Assembly: GCA_963718315.1 (NCBI GenBank)
Contig: CAVQZC010000013.1
Location: forward strand, 496,001-560,000
Length of the DNA: 64,000 nucleotides
DNA from: CAVQZC01 sp963718315
GTDB taxonomy: Bacteria; Actinomycetota; Thermoleophilia; Gaiellales; JAICJC01
Direction: 5' to 3'
How positions within the stretch are numbered: position 1 is the first letter of the stretch; each line of letters begins with the position of its first letter. Under the pieces are notes generated by a model. That model saw nothing but the letters and a program-made list of their open reading frames with translations, had not been told where the DNA came from and searched no databases. The position numbers were made by a program, and so were the translations under genes. Below, piece after piece: positions 56,067-64,000 of this stretch.

Positions 56067-57268
56067 TCAGTGCCGAAGCACCTGCAGCCGTCGCCCAGCG
56101 CGCCCGAATAGCCAGCCGCGCGATGGCCACGATCGACCGCGACCGCAAGGATGCGGCGCTCGACGCGATCGCCGAGCTGATCCAGGAGCGGGCAGAGGAC
56201 ATCACGGCAGCCAATGCTGCCGATGTCGCCGCGGCGACGGCAGCGGGAGAGCGATTTGCGCTCGTCGACCGGCTGACGCTGACGCCTGCCCGGATCGCCG
56301 GCCTGTCGGCGGCGGTACGTGCCATCCGCGCGCTCCCCGACCCCGTCGGCGAGACGATCCGCGAATCCCGTCTGGACAACGGCCTCGAGCTGACCAAGGT
56401 GCGCGTCCCGCTGGGCGTGATCGCGATCATCTACGAGGCCCGGCCCAACGTGACCGTGGATGCCGCCGCACTGTGTGTGAAGTCGGGGAACGCCTGCATC
56501 CTGCGCGGTTCGCGGATGGCGGTGAACACGAACGCCGCGCTGCTGGCCGTCGTCCGCGAGGCGCTGGCGGCCGCCGGCCTGCCGGCCGACGCGGTGCAGT
56601 CGCTTGACCCCGACCGCGAGGCGCTGGCCGAGCTGATCGCCGACCCCCACGCCGCCGACGTCGTCATCCCCCGTGGGGGCGAGCAGCTGAAGGCGTTCCT
56701 GCTCGAGAACTCCCGGATCCCCGTGCTTGCCGCCGCCGGCGGCAACTGCCACGTCTACATCGACGCCGCCGCCGACCCGGCCAAGGCGATCCCGATCGCC
56801 GTCAACGCCAAGGTCGACCGGCCGAGCGCGTGCAACGCAGCCGAGACGCTGCTCGTCCACCGCGAGCGGGCAGACCTGGTGCCGGAGCTACGCGAGGCGC
56901 TGGAGTCGGCCGGCGTCGAGGTGCTCGACGACGAGGCGGCCTGGGCGACCGAGTTCCTGGACATGAAGATCGGCCTGCGCGTTGTCGACTCGCTCGACGA
57001 GGCGCTCGACCACATCGCCACCTACGGCACGTCGCACTCGGAGGCGATCGTGACCGAGGACGAGGCGGCGGCCGAGCGGTTCGTCCGCGAGGTGGATGCG
57101 GCCGCCGTGTACGTCAACGCCTCCACCCGCTTCACCGACGGCGGCGAGTACGGGATGGGCGCGGAGATCGGCATCTCGACCAACCGCCTGCATGCCCGCG
57201 GCCCCGTGGGCCTGGAGGAGCTGACTACAACCAAGTACGTCGTCCGCGGCGACGGACAGATTCGCTGA
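56063..57268 (+). CDS. proA: Glutamate-5-semialdehyde dehydrogenase
   Basis: Second proline enzyme: glutamyl-5-phosphate to the semialdehyde with NADPH. A 401-aa aldehyde-dehydrogenase-fold protein. VPLGVIAIIYEARPNVTVDAAALC and KSGNACILRGS are typical. The active-site Cys is in DRPSACNAAETLLVH, and the end TRFTDGGEYGMGAEIGIST is diagnostic. The GTG overlaps the proB stop. Confidence 0.97.
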   Translation: MISAEAPAAVAQRARIASRAMATIDRDRKDAALDAIAELIQERAEDITAANAADVAAATAAGERFALVDRLTLTPARIAGLSAAVRAIRALPDPVGETIRESRLDNGLELTKVRVPLGVIAIIYEARPNVTVDAAALCVKSGNACILRGSRMAVNTNAALLAVVREALAAAGLPADAVQSLDPDREALAELIADPHAADVVIPRGGEQLKAFLLENSRIPVLAAAGGNCHVYIDAAADPAKAIPIAVNAKVDRPSACNAAETLLVHRERADLVPELREALESAGVEVLDDEAAWATEFLDMKIGLRVVDSLDEALDHIATYGTSHSEAIVTEDEAAAERFVREVDAAAVYVNASTRFTDGGEYGMGAEIGISTNRLHARGPVGLEELTTTKYVVRGDGQIR

Positions 57269-57281
57269 GGACCGAGGAGAT

Positions 57282-57437
57282 ATGGCTGAGAACATCCGAA
57301 CGCTGCAGGTGACAGACGAGGAGGTGCGGCTGATCCACTCCGCTCTGACCTCGATGCTCGACGACTTCGGGCACGACGAGGCGGATCTGCTGCACGCGAT
57401 CAAGACGCTGATCCAGAAGCTGCCGACGCAGGCCTAG
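57282..57437 (+). CDS. Hypothetical protein, 51 aa
   Basis: Small, helical and acidic: VTDEEVRLIHSALTSMLDDF, then GHDEADLLHAIKTLI. A GAGGAG box lies before the ATG and it follows proA by 13 bp, so it is likely translated with the proline genes. Not recognised. The fabF gene begins 55 bp later, after a GC-rich hairpin (GGGGCG/CGCCCC). Confidence 0.6.
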   Translation: MAENIRTLQVTDEEVRLIHSALTSMLDDFGHDEADLLHAIKTLIQKLPTQA

Positions 57438-57492
57438 AAGGGCTCGGGCAACCATCGCAACCGCCCGGGGCGACGCCCCGTCTGATACGACA

Positions 57493-58725
<1,233 letters not shown>

Positions 58726-58732
58726 CGACCGC

Positions 58733-59719
58733 TTACCGGCTCGCCCCCAGCGTGTCGATCTGATAGTCGGACAGCGGGATCGCCGCCAGCGACCTCGAGC
58801 TCAGCCCGGCCTCTGCCCACAGGTTGCCCCGCCCCTCGGTGACGGTGTCCTCGAGCTTGACCGCGATCGCGTTGCCCGTGCCGGAGTGGTCACCGACGAT
58901 CGCGCCGTAGGTCTGGAGCGCCTGGGCGATGACGCGGGCCTGCGGGTTGAGAGCGATCTGGCTGAGATCGACGCTCGGCTTGATGCGCAGGATGGCGCCG
59001 GCCGGAACGGCGTTGGCGTCGGTGGTCGTGCAGTAGGTGTTGCCATCCAGCGGCCACACCGCCGCGTGACAGCCGATGTTGGGGATGTAGACCTCGAGCA
59101 CGTGGGGAACGCTGCCCTGGCTGACCTCGTCCCAGCGGACGGCCTGCGTGATCGGCGCGATGCCGTGATGCCCCCAGTTGGTCGTGCTGGTGGCGCTCGC
59201 CAGACCCTTCTCGATCCCGTTCGACGACGTGTCGTAGACCGACATCTGGAAGGCGCACCAGGTGCCGTTGACCTTCTGCATCTCGGTGAACCAGTAGACG
59301 CGGTGATCGAACTTGTTGTAGACGATCATGTCCTTGTCGTTGTCGGTGGCGTCGGTCTGTGCGGCCGCCGGGACGGCGACGTCGGTCGCCTGCGGTGCGA
59401 ACGAGTAGCTCTTGAAGCCCGGGTTGTGACAGATCGAGTAGTGGGGATCGGTCTTCTTGCCGTAGTAGATCGGCGTCCCCTGCGACGAGGAACCGCTCAT
59501 CGCGGTCGCACGCAGCACCACGTACTTGTTCGAGACCTGGCTCGACAGCCAGGCCATGTAGGCGTCGGAGTTGGGATCCGCGGGAGCCTGCGACGGCGTT
59601 CGCCAGAAGCTCGTCTGGGTAAACGCCTCGTAGCACGAAGTGGTGGCCGTTGCGACCGCGGCGGAAATGCCCACGAGGACGCACGCGCCGACTGCGATGA
59701 GGATGTGACGTCGTTTCAT
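58733..59719 (-). CDS. Exported protein of unknown function, 328 aa
   Basis: A secreted protein with signal peptide LIAVGACVLVGISAAVATA. Mature part is beta-rich and contains an even spread of aromatic residues (YMAWLSSQV, YSICHNPGFKSYSF, MIVYNKFDHRVYWF) and several Cys that may pair. No catalytic motif was recognised; a carbohydrate-active or wall-binding role is a guess. ATG 59719 is preceded by a hairpin (GCGATGG/CCATCGC) that also covers part of the start region. Confidence 0.6.
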   Translation of the reverse strand: MKRRHILIAVGACVLVGISAAVATATTSCYEAFTQTSFWRTPSQAPADPNSDAYMAWLSSQVSNKYVVLRATAMSGSSSQGTPIYYGKKTDPHYSICHNPGFKSYSFAPQATDVAVPAAAQTDATDNDKDMIVYNKFDHRVYWFTEMQKVNGTWCAFQMSVYDTSSNGIEKGLASATSTTNWGHHGIAPITQAVRWDEVSQGSVPHVLEVYIPNIGCHAAVWPLDGNTYCTTTDANAVPAGAILRIKPSVDLSQIALNPQARVIAQALQTYGAIVGDHSGTGNAIAVKLEDTVTEGRGNLWAEAGLSSRSLAAIPLSDYQIDTLGASR

Positions 59720-59845
59720 GCGATGGCCATCGGAGCCATCGCACGCCGCCCGGCTCACCGCAGCGGTGATCTGACTTAACCATTTATCGGGGCGTCGTTA
59801 CGCGCCGCTGGGGACGACTCTGTCACCCCGACTGATCATGCGCGA

Positions 59846-60463
59846 CTACCCCAGGCCGACCGCCTTGCGCGACTGCGGGCGGGCCTCGATGACGTCGTCG
59901 ATCAGGCCGTACTCCTTGGCCTCCTCGGCGGTCATGAACGTGTCGCGCTGGGTGTCGCGGTGGATCTGCTCGACGGTGCGGCCCGTGTCGGCGGCCAGCA
60001 GCTCCTCCATCCGCCGCTGCAGGTCGAGGATCTCCCGGGCCCGGATCTCGACGTCGGTCGCCTGGCCCTCGAACCCGGACGTGTGGCCCTGGTGGATCAT
60101 GATCTTGCTGTTGCGCAGCGCCACCCGTTTGCCGTGAGTGCCGGCCGCCAGAAGCCAGGCCCCCATCGACATCGCGATGCCAAAGCAGATCGTGCGCACG
60201 TCGCAGCGCATGTAGCGAATGGTGTCGTAGATGGCGAGGCCGGCGTAGACGTCGCCGCCCGGCGAGTTGATGTAGACGCTGATGTCCTTGTCGGGATCGT
60301 CCGACTCGAGATGGATCAGCTGGGCGACCACCAGGTTCGCCACCTCCGGCGTCACCGGGGTACCCAGGAAGACGATGCGGTCGTTCAGGAGCCGCGAGTA
60401 GATGTCGAACGAGCGCTCTCCGCGGCTGCTCTGCTCGACGACCATGGGGATGATGGGTGACAC
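59846..60463 (-). CDS. clpP: ATP-dependent Clp protease proteolytic subunit
   Basis: A 205-aa serine protease subunit of the ClpP tetradecamer. N-terminus PMVVEQSSRGERSFDIYSRLL is canonical. Active-site Ser lies in GIAMSMGAW, His in KIMIHQGHT and Asp in the QIHRDTQRD helix. GTG 60463 is chosen over upstream ATGs because GAGGAGG stands 6 nt before it and the upstream frame lacks homology. The divergent promoter region carries two dyads. No clpX or tig gene is adjacent. Confidence 0.95.
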   Translation of the reverse strand: MSPIIPMVVEQSSRGERSFDIYSRLLNDRIVFLGTPVTPEVANLVVAQLIHLESDDPDKDISVYINSPGGDVYAGLAIYDTIRYMRCDVRTICFGIAMSMGAWLLAAGTHGKRVALRNSKIMIHQGHTSGFEGQATDVEIRAREILDLQRRMEELLAADTGRTVEQIHRDTQRDTFMTAEEAKEYGLIDDVIEARPQSRKAVGLG

Positions 60464-60485
60464 CGGCGTCCTCCTCGGGTAGAGT

Positions 60486-60544
60486 GCAACCCTGCGGTTG
60501 CGCATGGTAACCGGAGTCTCGCATAAACGCAACCGATTGGTTGC
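60486..60544. promoter_or_regulatory. Twin 16-bp dyads, probable ArsR operators
   Basis: GCAACC-CTGC-GGTTGC (60486-60501) and GCAACC-GATT-GGTTGC (60529-60544) share both half-sites and lie 43 bp apart in the 102-bp gap between clpP and the SRPBCC-ArsR operon. The pattern fits binding sites of the ArsR-type regulator encoded just downstream. Because the gap also holds the clpP promoter, clpP could be controlled too. Confidence 0.65.
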
Positions 60545-60565
60545 ACGTCACGGAGGTCAGGACGA

Positions 60566-60958
60566 ATGCAGGACGACGAGGTACGCAGAGAGCTGACGCT
60601 CCCGGTCGAGCCCGAGCGCGCGTGGGAGCTGGTATCGGAGCCCGAGCACCTCGAGGAGTGGTTCGCGCACGAGGTGGAGCTCGATCCGCAGGAGGGCGGT
60701 GAGGTGCGGGTGACCGGCCACGACGGGATCGAGCGGGACGGCACCGTGGAGGTGGTCGACGCACCGCGGACGATCCGGTTCGTCTGGTGGGAGGCGCCCG
60801 ACGGCGAGCCCTCGCGGGTCGAGATCGCGCTGCGCCCGGTCGAGGGCGGCACCCGGATCGAGGTGACCGAGCACCCGCTGCCGGTCATCCACGCGGTGGG
60901 CGGCATGTACGAGCAGGCGGACTCCTACTCGTCCGGCCCGCTTGCCCTGGCGGCGTGA
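60566..60958 (+). CDS. SRPBCC (AHSA1-like) domain protein
   Basis: A 130-aa START-like hydrophobic-ligand-binding protein: VRRELTLPVEPERAWELVSEPEHLEEWF at the N-terminus and GTRIEVTEHPLP at the end. Such proteins are usual partners of ArsR regulators. Its stop overlaps the ArsR start (GTGA). Ligand unknown. Confidence 0.85.
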   Translation: MQDDEVRRELTLPVEPERAWELVSEPEHLEEWFAHEVELDPQEGGEVRVTGHDGIERDGTVEVVDAPRTIRFVWWEAPDGEPSRVEIALRPVEGGTRIEVTEHPLPVIHAVGGMYEQADSYSSGPLALAA

Positions 60959-61293
60959 GCGGCGACATCGGCGCAACCTTTGCCGCGCTGGCCGACCCCG
61001 GCCGGCGGCGGATGCTGGGGCTGCTCGGCCCCGGCCAGACGGCGACGGCGACCGAGCTCGCCCGCCAGTTGCCGATCACCCGCCAGGCGGTCGCCAAGCA
61101 TCTGGCGACCCTCCAGGCGGCCGGCCTGGTCGAGGCGCACCGCGAGGGACGGGAGACCCGCTACACGTTGACCCCGGCCCCGCTGGGCGAGGCCGTCGAC
61201 TGGCTGGCCGAGACCGGTGCACAGTGGGACGACCGGCTGGCGCGGCTGGCAGCCCGCGCCGCCCGCGATGCGGATCCCGGGATTCCCGCGTAG
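60955..61293 (+). CDS. ArsR-family HTH regulator
   Basis: A 112-aa winged-helix protein: FAALADPGRRRMLGLLGPGQ, then TELARQLPITRQAVAKHLATLQAAGLVEAHREGRETRY with the recognition helix. No metal-binding Cys motif is seen, so it is of the SRPBCC-linked subgroup that senses through its partner. It presumably binds the twin dyads upstream. Confidence 0.88.
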   Translation: MSGDIGATFAALADPGRRRMLGLLGPGQTATATELARQLPITRQAVAKHLATLQAAGLVEAHREGRETRYTLTPAPLGEAVDWLAETGAQWDDRLARLAARAARDADPGIPA

Positions 61294-61344
61294 ACAGCTT
61301 CCTAACTGGCTCCCTGAGCGACCTTCGGCCGGTATCCTGGGTCC

Positions 61345-62382
61345 ATGTCAGCCATCCGCCACGCCGAGCCCCTGCTGTCGGTTGACGAGACCCGCGAGTT
61401 GGGCCTCGACCGCGACGCCGTGTTGGCGATGTTCCGCAACATGCTCCTGACGCGGGCGATCGAGGAGCGCGGCAACCTGCTGTTCAAGGCCGGGCGTTTG
61501 CCGGGCAGCTACTACACCGGCCGCGGCAACGAGGCCGCGTCGGTCGGCGTCGCCACGGCGATGGGCGAGGACGACATCGCCTCCCCCCTGCACCGCAACA
61601 TGGGCGTGCACGTCGTCCGCAACTCCGACCCGGCGGCGATCTTCTGCCAGTACATGGGACGATCGGGCGGCGCGACCCGTGGCCGCGACTCCAACCTGCG
61701 CACCAACGACTTCAGCCCCGGTCACGGCCTGCTGGCCGGCGTCAGCCACCTGCCGGCGATGATCCCGGTGATCACAGGCATCGCGCTGGCGTTCCAGCTC
61801 CGCACCGAGCCGCGGGTGGCGATCGGCTGGTGCGGCGACGGTGCGGCGGCGCGCGGCGACATGCACGAGTCGATGAACCTGGCGGGCGTGCGCAAGCTTC
61901 CCATCGTCTACATCATCGACAACAACCAGTACGCCTACTCGACTCCCAACAAGCTGTCGTTCGCCTGCGAGCGGCTGGCAGACCGCGGCCCCGCGTACGG
62001 GTTCGAGGGCATCGTGGTCGACGGCACCGACGTGCTGACCACCTACCGCGAGTCCCACCGCGCGATCGAGAAGGCGCGCGAGGGCGGCGGCCCGACCCTG
62101 ATCGAGCTGGTCACGCTGCGGATGGAGGGGCACGCGGTGCACGACGATGCGGCCTACGTCCCCCGCGAGCTGTACGCCGAGTACCTCGCCAAGGACCCGG
62201 TCGAGCGGTTCCGCTCCTGGCTGCAGCTGAACCACGACCTGACCGACTCCGAGCAGACGGCGATCGACGAGGACGTACGCGCCACCGTGGAGCGCGGAGT
62301 GGCCGAAGCCGAGGCCAGCCCGCTGCCCGATCCGGCGACCGTTCTTGAAGGTGTGTACGCCCCGGTAGACTCCAGCGTATGA
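61345..62382 (+). CDS. 2-oxoacid dehydrogenase E1 alpha subunit (pyruvate/branched-chain)
   Basis: A 345-aa thiamine-diphosphate enzyme subunit. The TPP motif is GWCGDGAAARGDMHESMN, followed about 20 residues on by YIIDNNQYAYST. RLPGSYYTGRGNEAASVG and MGVHVVRN are typical of E1 alpha. The E1 beta, E2 and E3 genes are not downstream, where an 89-aa gene follows by ATGA overlap, so pyruvate versus branched-chain specificity is open. TATCCT lies 6 nt before the ATG. Confidence 0.88.
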   Translation: MSAIRHAEPLLSVDETRELGLDRDAVLAMFRNMLLTRAIEERGNLLFKAGRLPGSYYTGRGNEAASVGVATAMGEDDIASPLHRNMGVHVVRNSDPAAIFCQYMGRSGGATRGRDSNLRTNDFSPGHGLLAGVSHLPAMIPVITGIALAFQLRTEPRVAIGWCGDGAAARGDMHESMNLAGVRKLPIVYIIDNNQYAYSTPNKLSFACERLADRGPAYGFEGIVVDGTDVLTTYRESHRAIEKAREGGGPTLIELVTLRMEGHAVHDDAAYVPRELYAEYLAKDPVERFRSWLQLNHDLTDSEQTAIDEDVRATVERGVAEAEASPLPDPATVLEGVYAPVDSSV

Positions 62383-62648
62383 GCGAGTTCCCATTCGGGA
62401 TGTTCGGTGATCCCGACGATATGCAGAAGAACCTGCAGAACTTCATGGAGCAGGCGCAGGCTGGCCAGAAGATCGCCTTCGCCGACCAGGCGATCAACCT
62501 GGCGGTGGGCATGACCGTCGCGGCGATCGGCCGCCTCGACCTGTCGGGCACCCCCGACCAGCAGGCGATGCAGGTGCGCGACGCCATCCGGCTGCTGTTC
62601 CCCGAGGCCGTGACGCTGGTCAGCGAAGCCCGCCAGGGCCTCGCCTAA
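62379..62648 (+). CDS. Hypothetical protein, 89 aa
   Basis: Not recognised. A helical, soluble protein: MFGDPDDMQKNLQNFMEQAQ, then QAINLAVGMTVAAIGRL and a C-terminal helix. It overlaps the E1 alpha stop (ATGA) and also has TAGACT 7 nt upstream, so it may be made both with the dehydrogenase and alone. A role in that complex is possible but unsupported. Confidence 0.65.
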   Translation: MSEFPFGMFGDPDDMQKNLQNFMEQAQAGQKIAFADQAINLAVGMTVAAIGRLDLSGTPDQQAMQVRDAIRLLFPEAVTLVSEARQGLA

Positions 62649-62651
62649 TCG

Positions 62652-63092
62652 CTATTCGACGATGCGCCAGGCGGTCTCGAGCTCGGCGTTGGTCGACGCC
62701 GAGATGAAGCAGTCGCGCTCTGCCTTGTCGGTCAGCGTCCGCGCGAGGCCCGAATGGCCTCCGGCGACGACCGCCGTCACCACCATCGTCACGCGGGTGT
62801 AGGCGTAGCGGCGATCCTCCTCGCGGCGGGCCAGCTGTCCCGTGGCCTCCGCCCGGTAGCTGACGACCTCGACGCCGTTGTGCGCGCAGTGCGCCAGGAA
62901 CGACAACATGGTGCAGGACGAGAGCGACGCCAGGAACAGGTGCTCGGGGTTCCAGTGGACGGGGTCACCGCCGGGAAAGTCCTCGGGCGGGGCGATCGTG
63001 AGCGTCGGCCGGTCGCCCGCGGCGACGGTGCCGCGGCGCGCCCCGAGCCACGACAACTCGGTCTGGTAGGTGAAGGTTTTCGATTCGGGCAT
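62652..63092 (-). CDS. OsmC/Ohr-family peroxiredoxin-like protein
   Basis: A 146-aa protein of the OsmC fold: WNPEHLFLASLSSCTMLSFLAHCAHNGV with the first reactive Cys, and a second Cys in ERDCFISAST. It reduces organic hydroperoxides in many bacteria. ATG 63092 begins the family N-terminus; the frame continues upstream without homology. Convergent with the 89-aa gene. Confidence 0.85.
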   Translation of the reverse strand: MPESKTFTYQTELSWLGARRGTVAAGDRPTLTIAPPEDFPGGDPVHWNPEHLFLASLSSCTMLSFLAHCAHNGVEVVSYRAEATGQLARREEDRRYAYTRVTMVVTAVVAGGHSGLARTLTDKAERDCFISASTNAELETAWRIVE

Positions 63093-63234
63093 AGGAGACT
63101 CCAAGAGCGACCGATTGATGTCACCCAAACGGGCATTTCGCGACACGCGGGTTTGTGCCGATATGAGTACTAAGGGTGCGTCCGCCAATCGTAGTTATCC
63201 GTTCTCATCGACCGCGGGCGCGATGGAGAGGGGC

Positions 63235-63393
63235 ATGCATCAATCACAACTCGCGCATCGGAACGAGTCTGGTCAGACGATGGCTGAGTATGCAATCACC
63301 CTGGGCGTGATCACGCTCGCGGTGATCGCAGCTTTCACGCTGCTCGGCACGACGACGGCCGGTCTGATCGGCAGGGTCATCACCATCATGTGA
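63235..63393 (+). CDS. Flp/Fap-type pilin
   Basis: A 52-aa type IVb pilin. The prepilin site is G-QTMAEY (cleavage after Gly, then four residues and EY), followed by the hydrophobic helix AITLGVITLAVIAAFTLL. GGAGAGGGG precedes the ATG. Pilins of this kind are assembled by Tad secretion systems, but no tad genes are in the window. The open frame extends upstream; ATG 63235 is chosen for its ribosome site and family length. Confidence 0.85.
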   Translation: MHQSQLAHRNESGQTMAEYAITLGVITLAVIAAFTLLGTTTAGLIGRVITIM

Positions 63394-63399
63394 CCGGCG

Positions 63400-63422
63400 G
63401 GGGGCCGGGCAGTCCGGCCCCC
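63400..63422. terminator. Bidirectional terminator hairpin
   Basis: GGGGGCCGG (63400-63408) and CCGGCCCCC (63414-63422) form a 9-bp stem with a GCAGT loop between the convergent pilin and lipoate-ligase genes. Confidence 0.75.
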
Positions 63423-63427
63423 ACCGT

Positions 63428-64000
63428 TCACCCCGCGCTTCCGCCCAGGACCGCCCGCACGTCCTGGGGTGTGACGCCGTCCCAGTGGCCGGCGTGCCAG
63501 GCCGCGTCCCGGTAGCGAGTTCCGGCCAGTCGCTCGGCCGCATCCAGCTCCTCCCGGGTCAGCTCCCCCGCCGCCGCGCCGAAGGCGTCGATGATCGCCG
63601 CCGCGGCGTCTCCGACGTGCCCCACGTTGGCAACGTGGTCGGGCCTGCTCGGTGACGGCCTGGGCGCCCCCGCAAGGTCGCCGCCGCGCGGTCCTGCCAG
63701 GCAGGCCCGGAGCGAATCGAGGTCGGCGTCCAGCAGGAGCGTCCCGTGGACGAGGCTGGCGTACCGGCCCCGATGCGCCGCGATGCCGGTGACCTTGCGG
63801 CCGCCGACGCGCACGGTGCGCTCGTCCCGGGTCGCCTCGACTCCCATGCGTCCGCACGCCGCCACCATCCCGTCCAGCAGCGGGTTGTAGAGCGCAGGGA
63901 TCTCGAGGGCCGACCAGGGATGCCCGGCCGGCGCCACCACGGCGATGCAGAGCGTGCCGGAGTCGAGGTAGACGGCGCCCCCGCCGGTGAACCGGCGCCA
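63428..64000 (-). CDS. Lipoate-protein ligase A family (N-terminus cut by window edge)
   Basis: About 190 C-terminal residues are visible; the gene runs off the right edge. The conserved RRFTGGGAVYLDSGTL segment (lipoate site) lies right at the edge, followed by GRKVTGIAAHRGRYASLVHGTLLLDADL, where the Lys is the ligase/transferase active Lys. It attaches lipoyl groups to 2-oxoacid dehydrogenase E2 subunits, which fits the E1 alpha gene nearby. LplA, LipB-like or LipM types are not separated here. Confidence 0.8.
   Translation of the reverse strand, partial: WRRFTGGGAVYLDSGTLCIAVVAPAGHPWSALEIPALYNPLLDGMVAACGRMGVEATRDERTVRVGGRKVTGIAAHRGRYASLVHGTLLLDADLDSLRACLAGPRGGDLAGAPRPSPSRPDHVANVGHVGDAAAAIIDAFGAAAGELTREELDAAERLAGTRYRDAAWHAGHWDGVTPQDVRAVLGGSAG

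Overview
This 64 kb window is high-GC DNA (most third codon positions are G or C) from a Gram-positive-type chromosome, most likely an actinobacterium of the Thermoleophilia (Gaiellales or Solirubrobacterales-like). That placement is an inference. It rests on flagellar and chemotaxis genes together with actinobacterial traits: a DUF5317-type membrane protein, an HD-GYP protein, RskA-type anti-sigma, DipZ, encapsulin with EncFtn cargo, F420-type luciferase-like enzymes, many GTG/TTG starts, and -10 boxes (TAnnnT) only 6-8 nt upstream of start codons, which implies leaderless mRNAs. No transposase, integrase, phage gene or CRISPR array was seen.

Layout. 1-2.8 kb: flagellar rod/hook genes (flgF, flgG and a cut flgJ-like gene) diverging from fliK-like and flhB-tail-like genes. 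2.9-4.3 kb: a Thermus-type isocitrate dehydrogenase broken by several indels. 4.3-12.2 kb: two MFS pumps, a phytanoyl-CoA dioxygenase-like enzyme, an acyl-CoA ligase, and two flavin amine oxidases downstream of a 229-bp element with terminal inverted repeats. 12.2-14.4 kb: a chemoreceptor and MsrB. 14.4-18.2 kb: a luciferase-like enzyme and a coupled amidase/MatB-like ligase pair. 18.4-20.3 kb: cysteine dioxygenase coupled to an FAD protein. 20.3-23.3 kb: a zinc-uptake operon diverging from a Zur-like regulator across a Zur-box-like dyad. 23.4-26.9 kb: MarR, MFS and DipZ genes, all with indels. 27-32.2 kb: a GH3 enzyme, an SDR lacking its Tyr/Lys dyad, an encapsulin/EncFtn iron-storage operon, a LysE exporter and an AraC regulator.

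32.2-41.4 kb holds enzymes and exported proteins: a MoaD-like/BNR pair, DUF302, TfoX and CBS proteins, a metallophosphoesterase, a sedolisin protease, methyltransferases and a zinc-free alcohol dehydrogenase. 41.4-42.7 kb is the strangest stretch. The tail of a methyltransferase gene, a promoter and a tRNA-Ala gene are tandemly duplicated. One tRNA copy is split in its anticodon loop by a structured element of about 70 bp, and the same element occurs again 414 bp downstream. 42.8-44.5 kb is a small operon starting with a 25-aa membrane peptide. 45.9-50.7 kb holds a 30-aa membrane peptide (with its Shine-Dalgarno inside a hairpin), a membrane HD-GYP/degenerate-GGDEF protein and a DUF5317-MFS fusion: a candidate signalling and export cassette. 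50.8-54.8 kb carries an internally duplicated unknown protein, an ECF sigma/anti-sigma pair, and an XRE-CBS pair.

55-64 kb is mostly housekeeping: proB-proA, fabF, clpP, an SRPBCC-ArsR operon with twin dyad operators shared with the clpP promoter region, a 2-oxoacid dehydrogenase E1 alpha gene, OsmC, a Flp-type pilin, and a lipoate ligase cut by the right edge.

Caution: at least seven genes carry isolated single-base indels, mainly insertions, inside otherwise well-conserved coding sequence. They look more like residual long-read errors than gene decay, and each is described in its entry.
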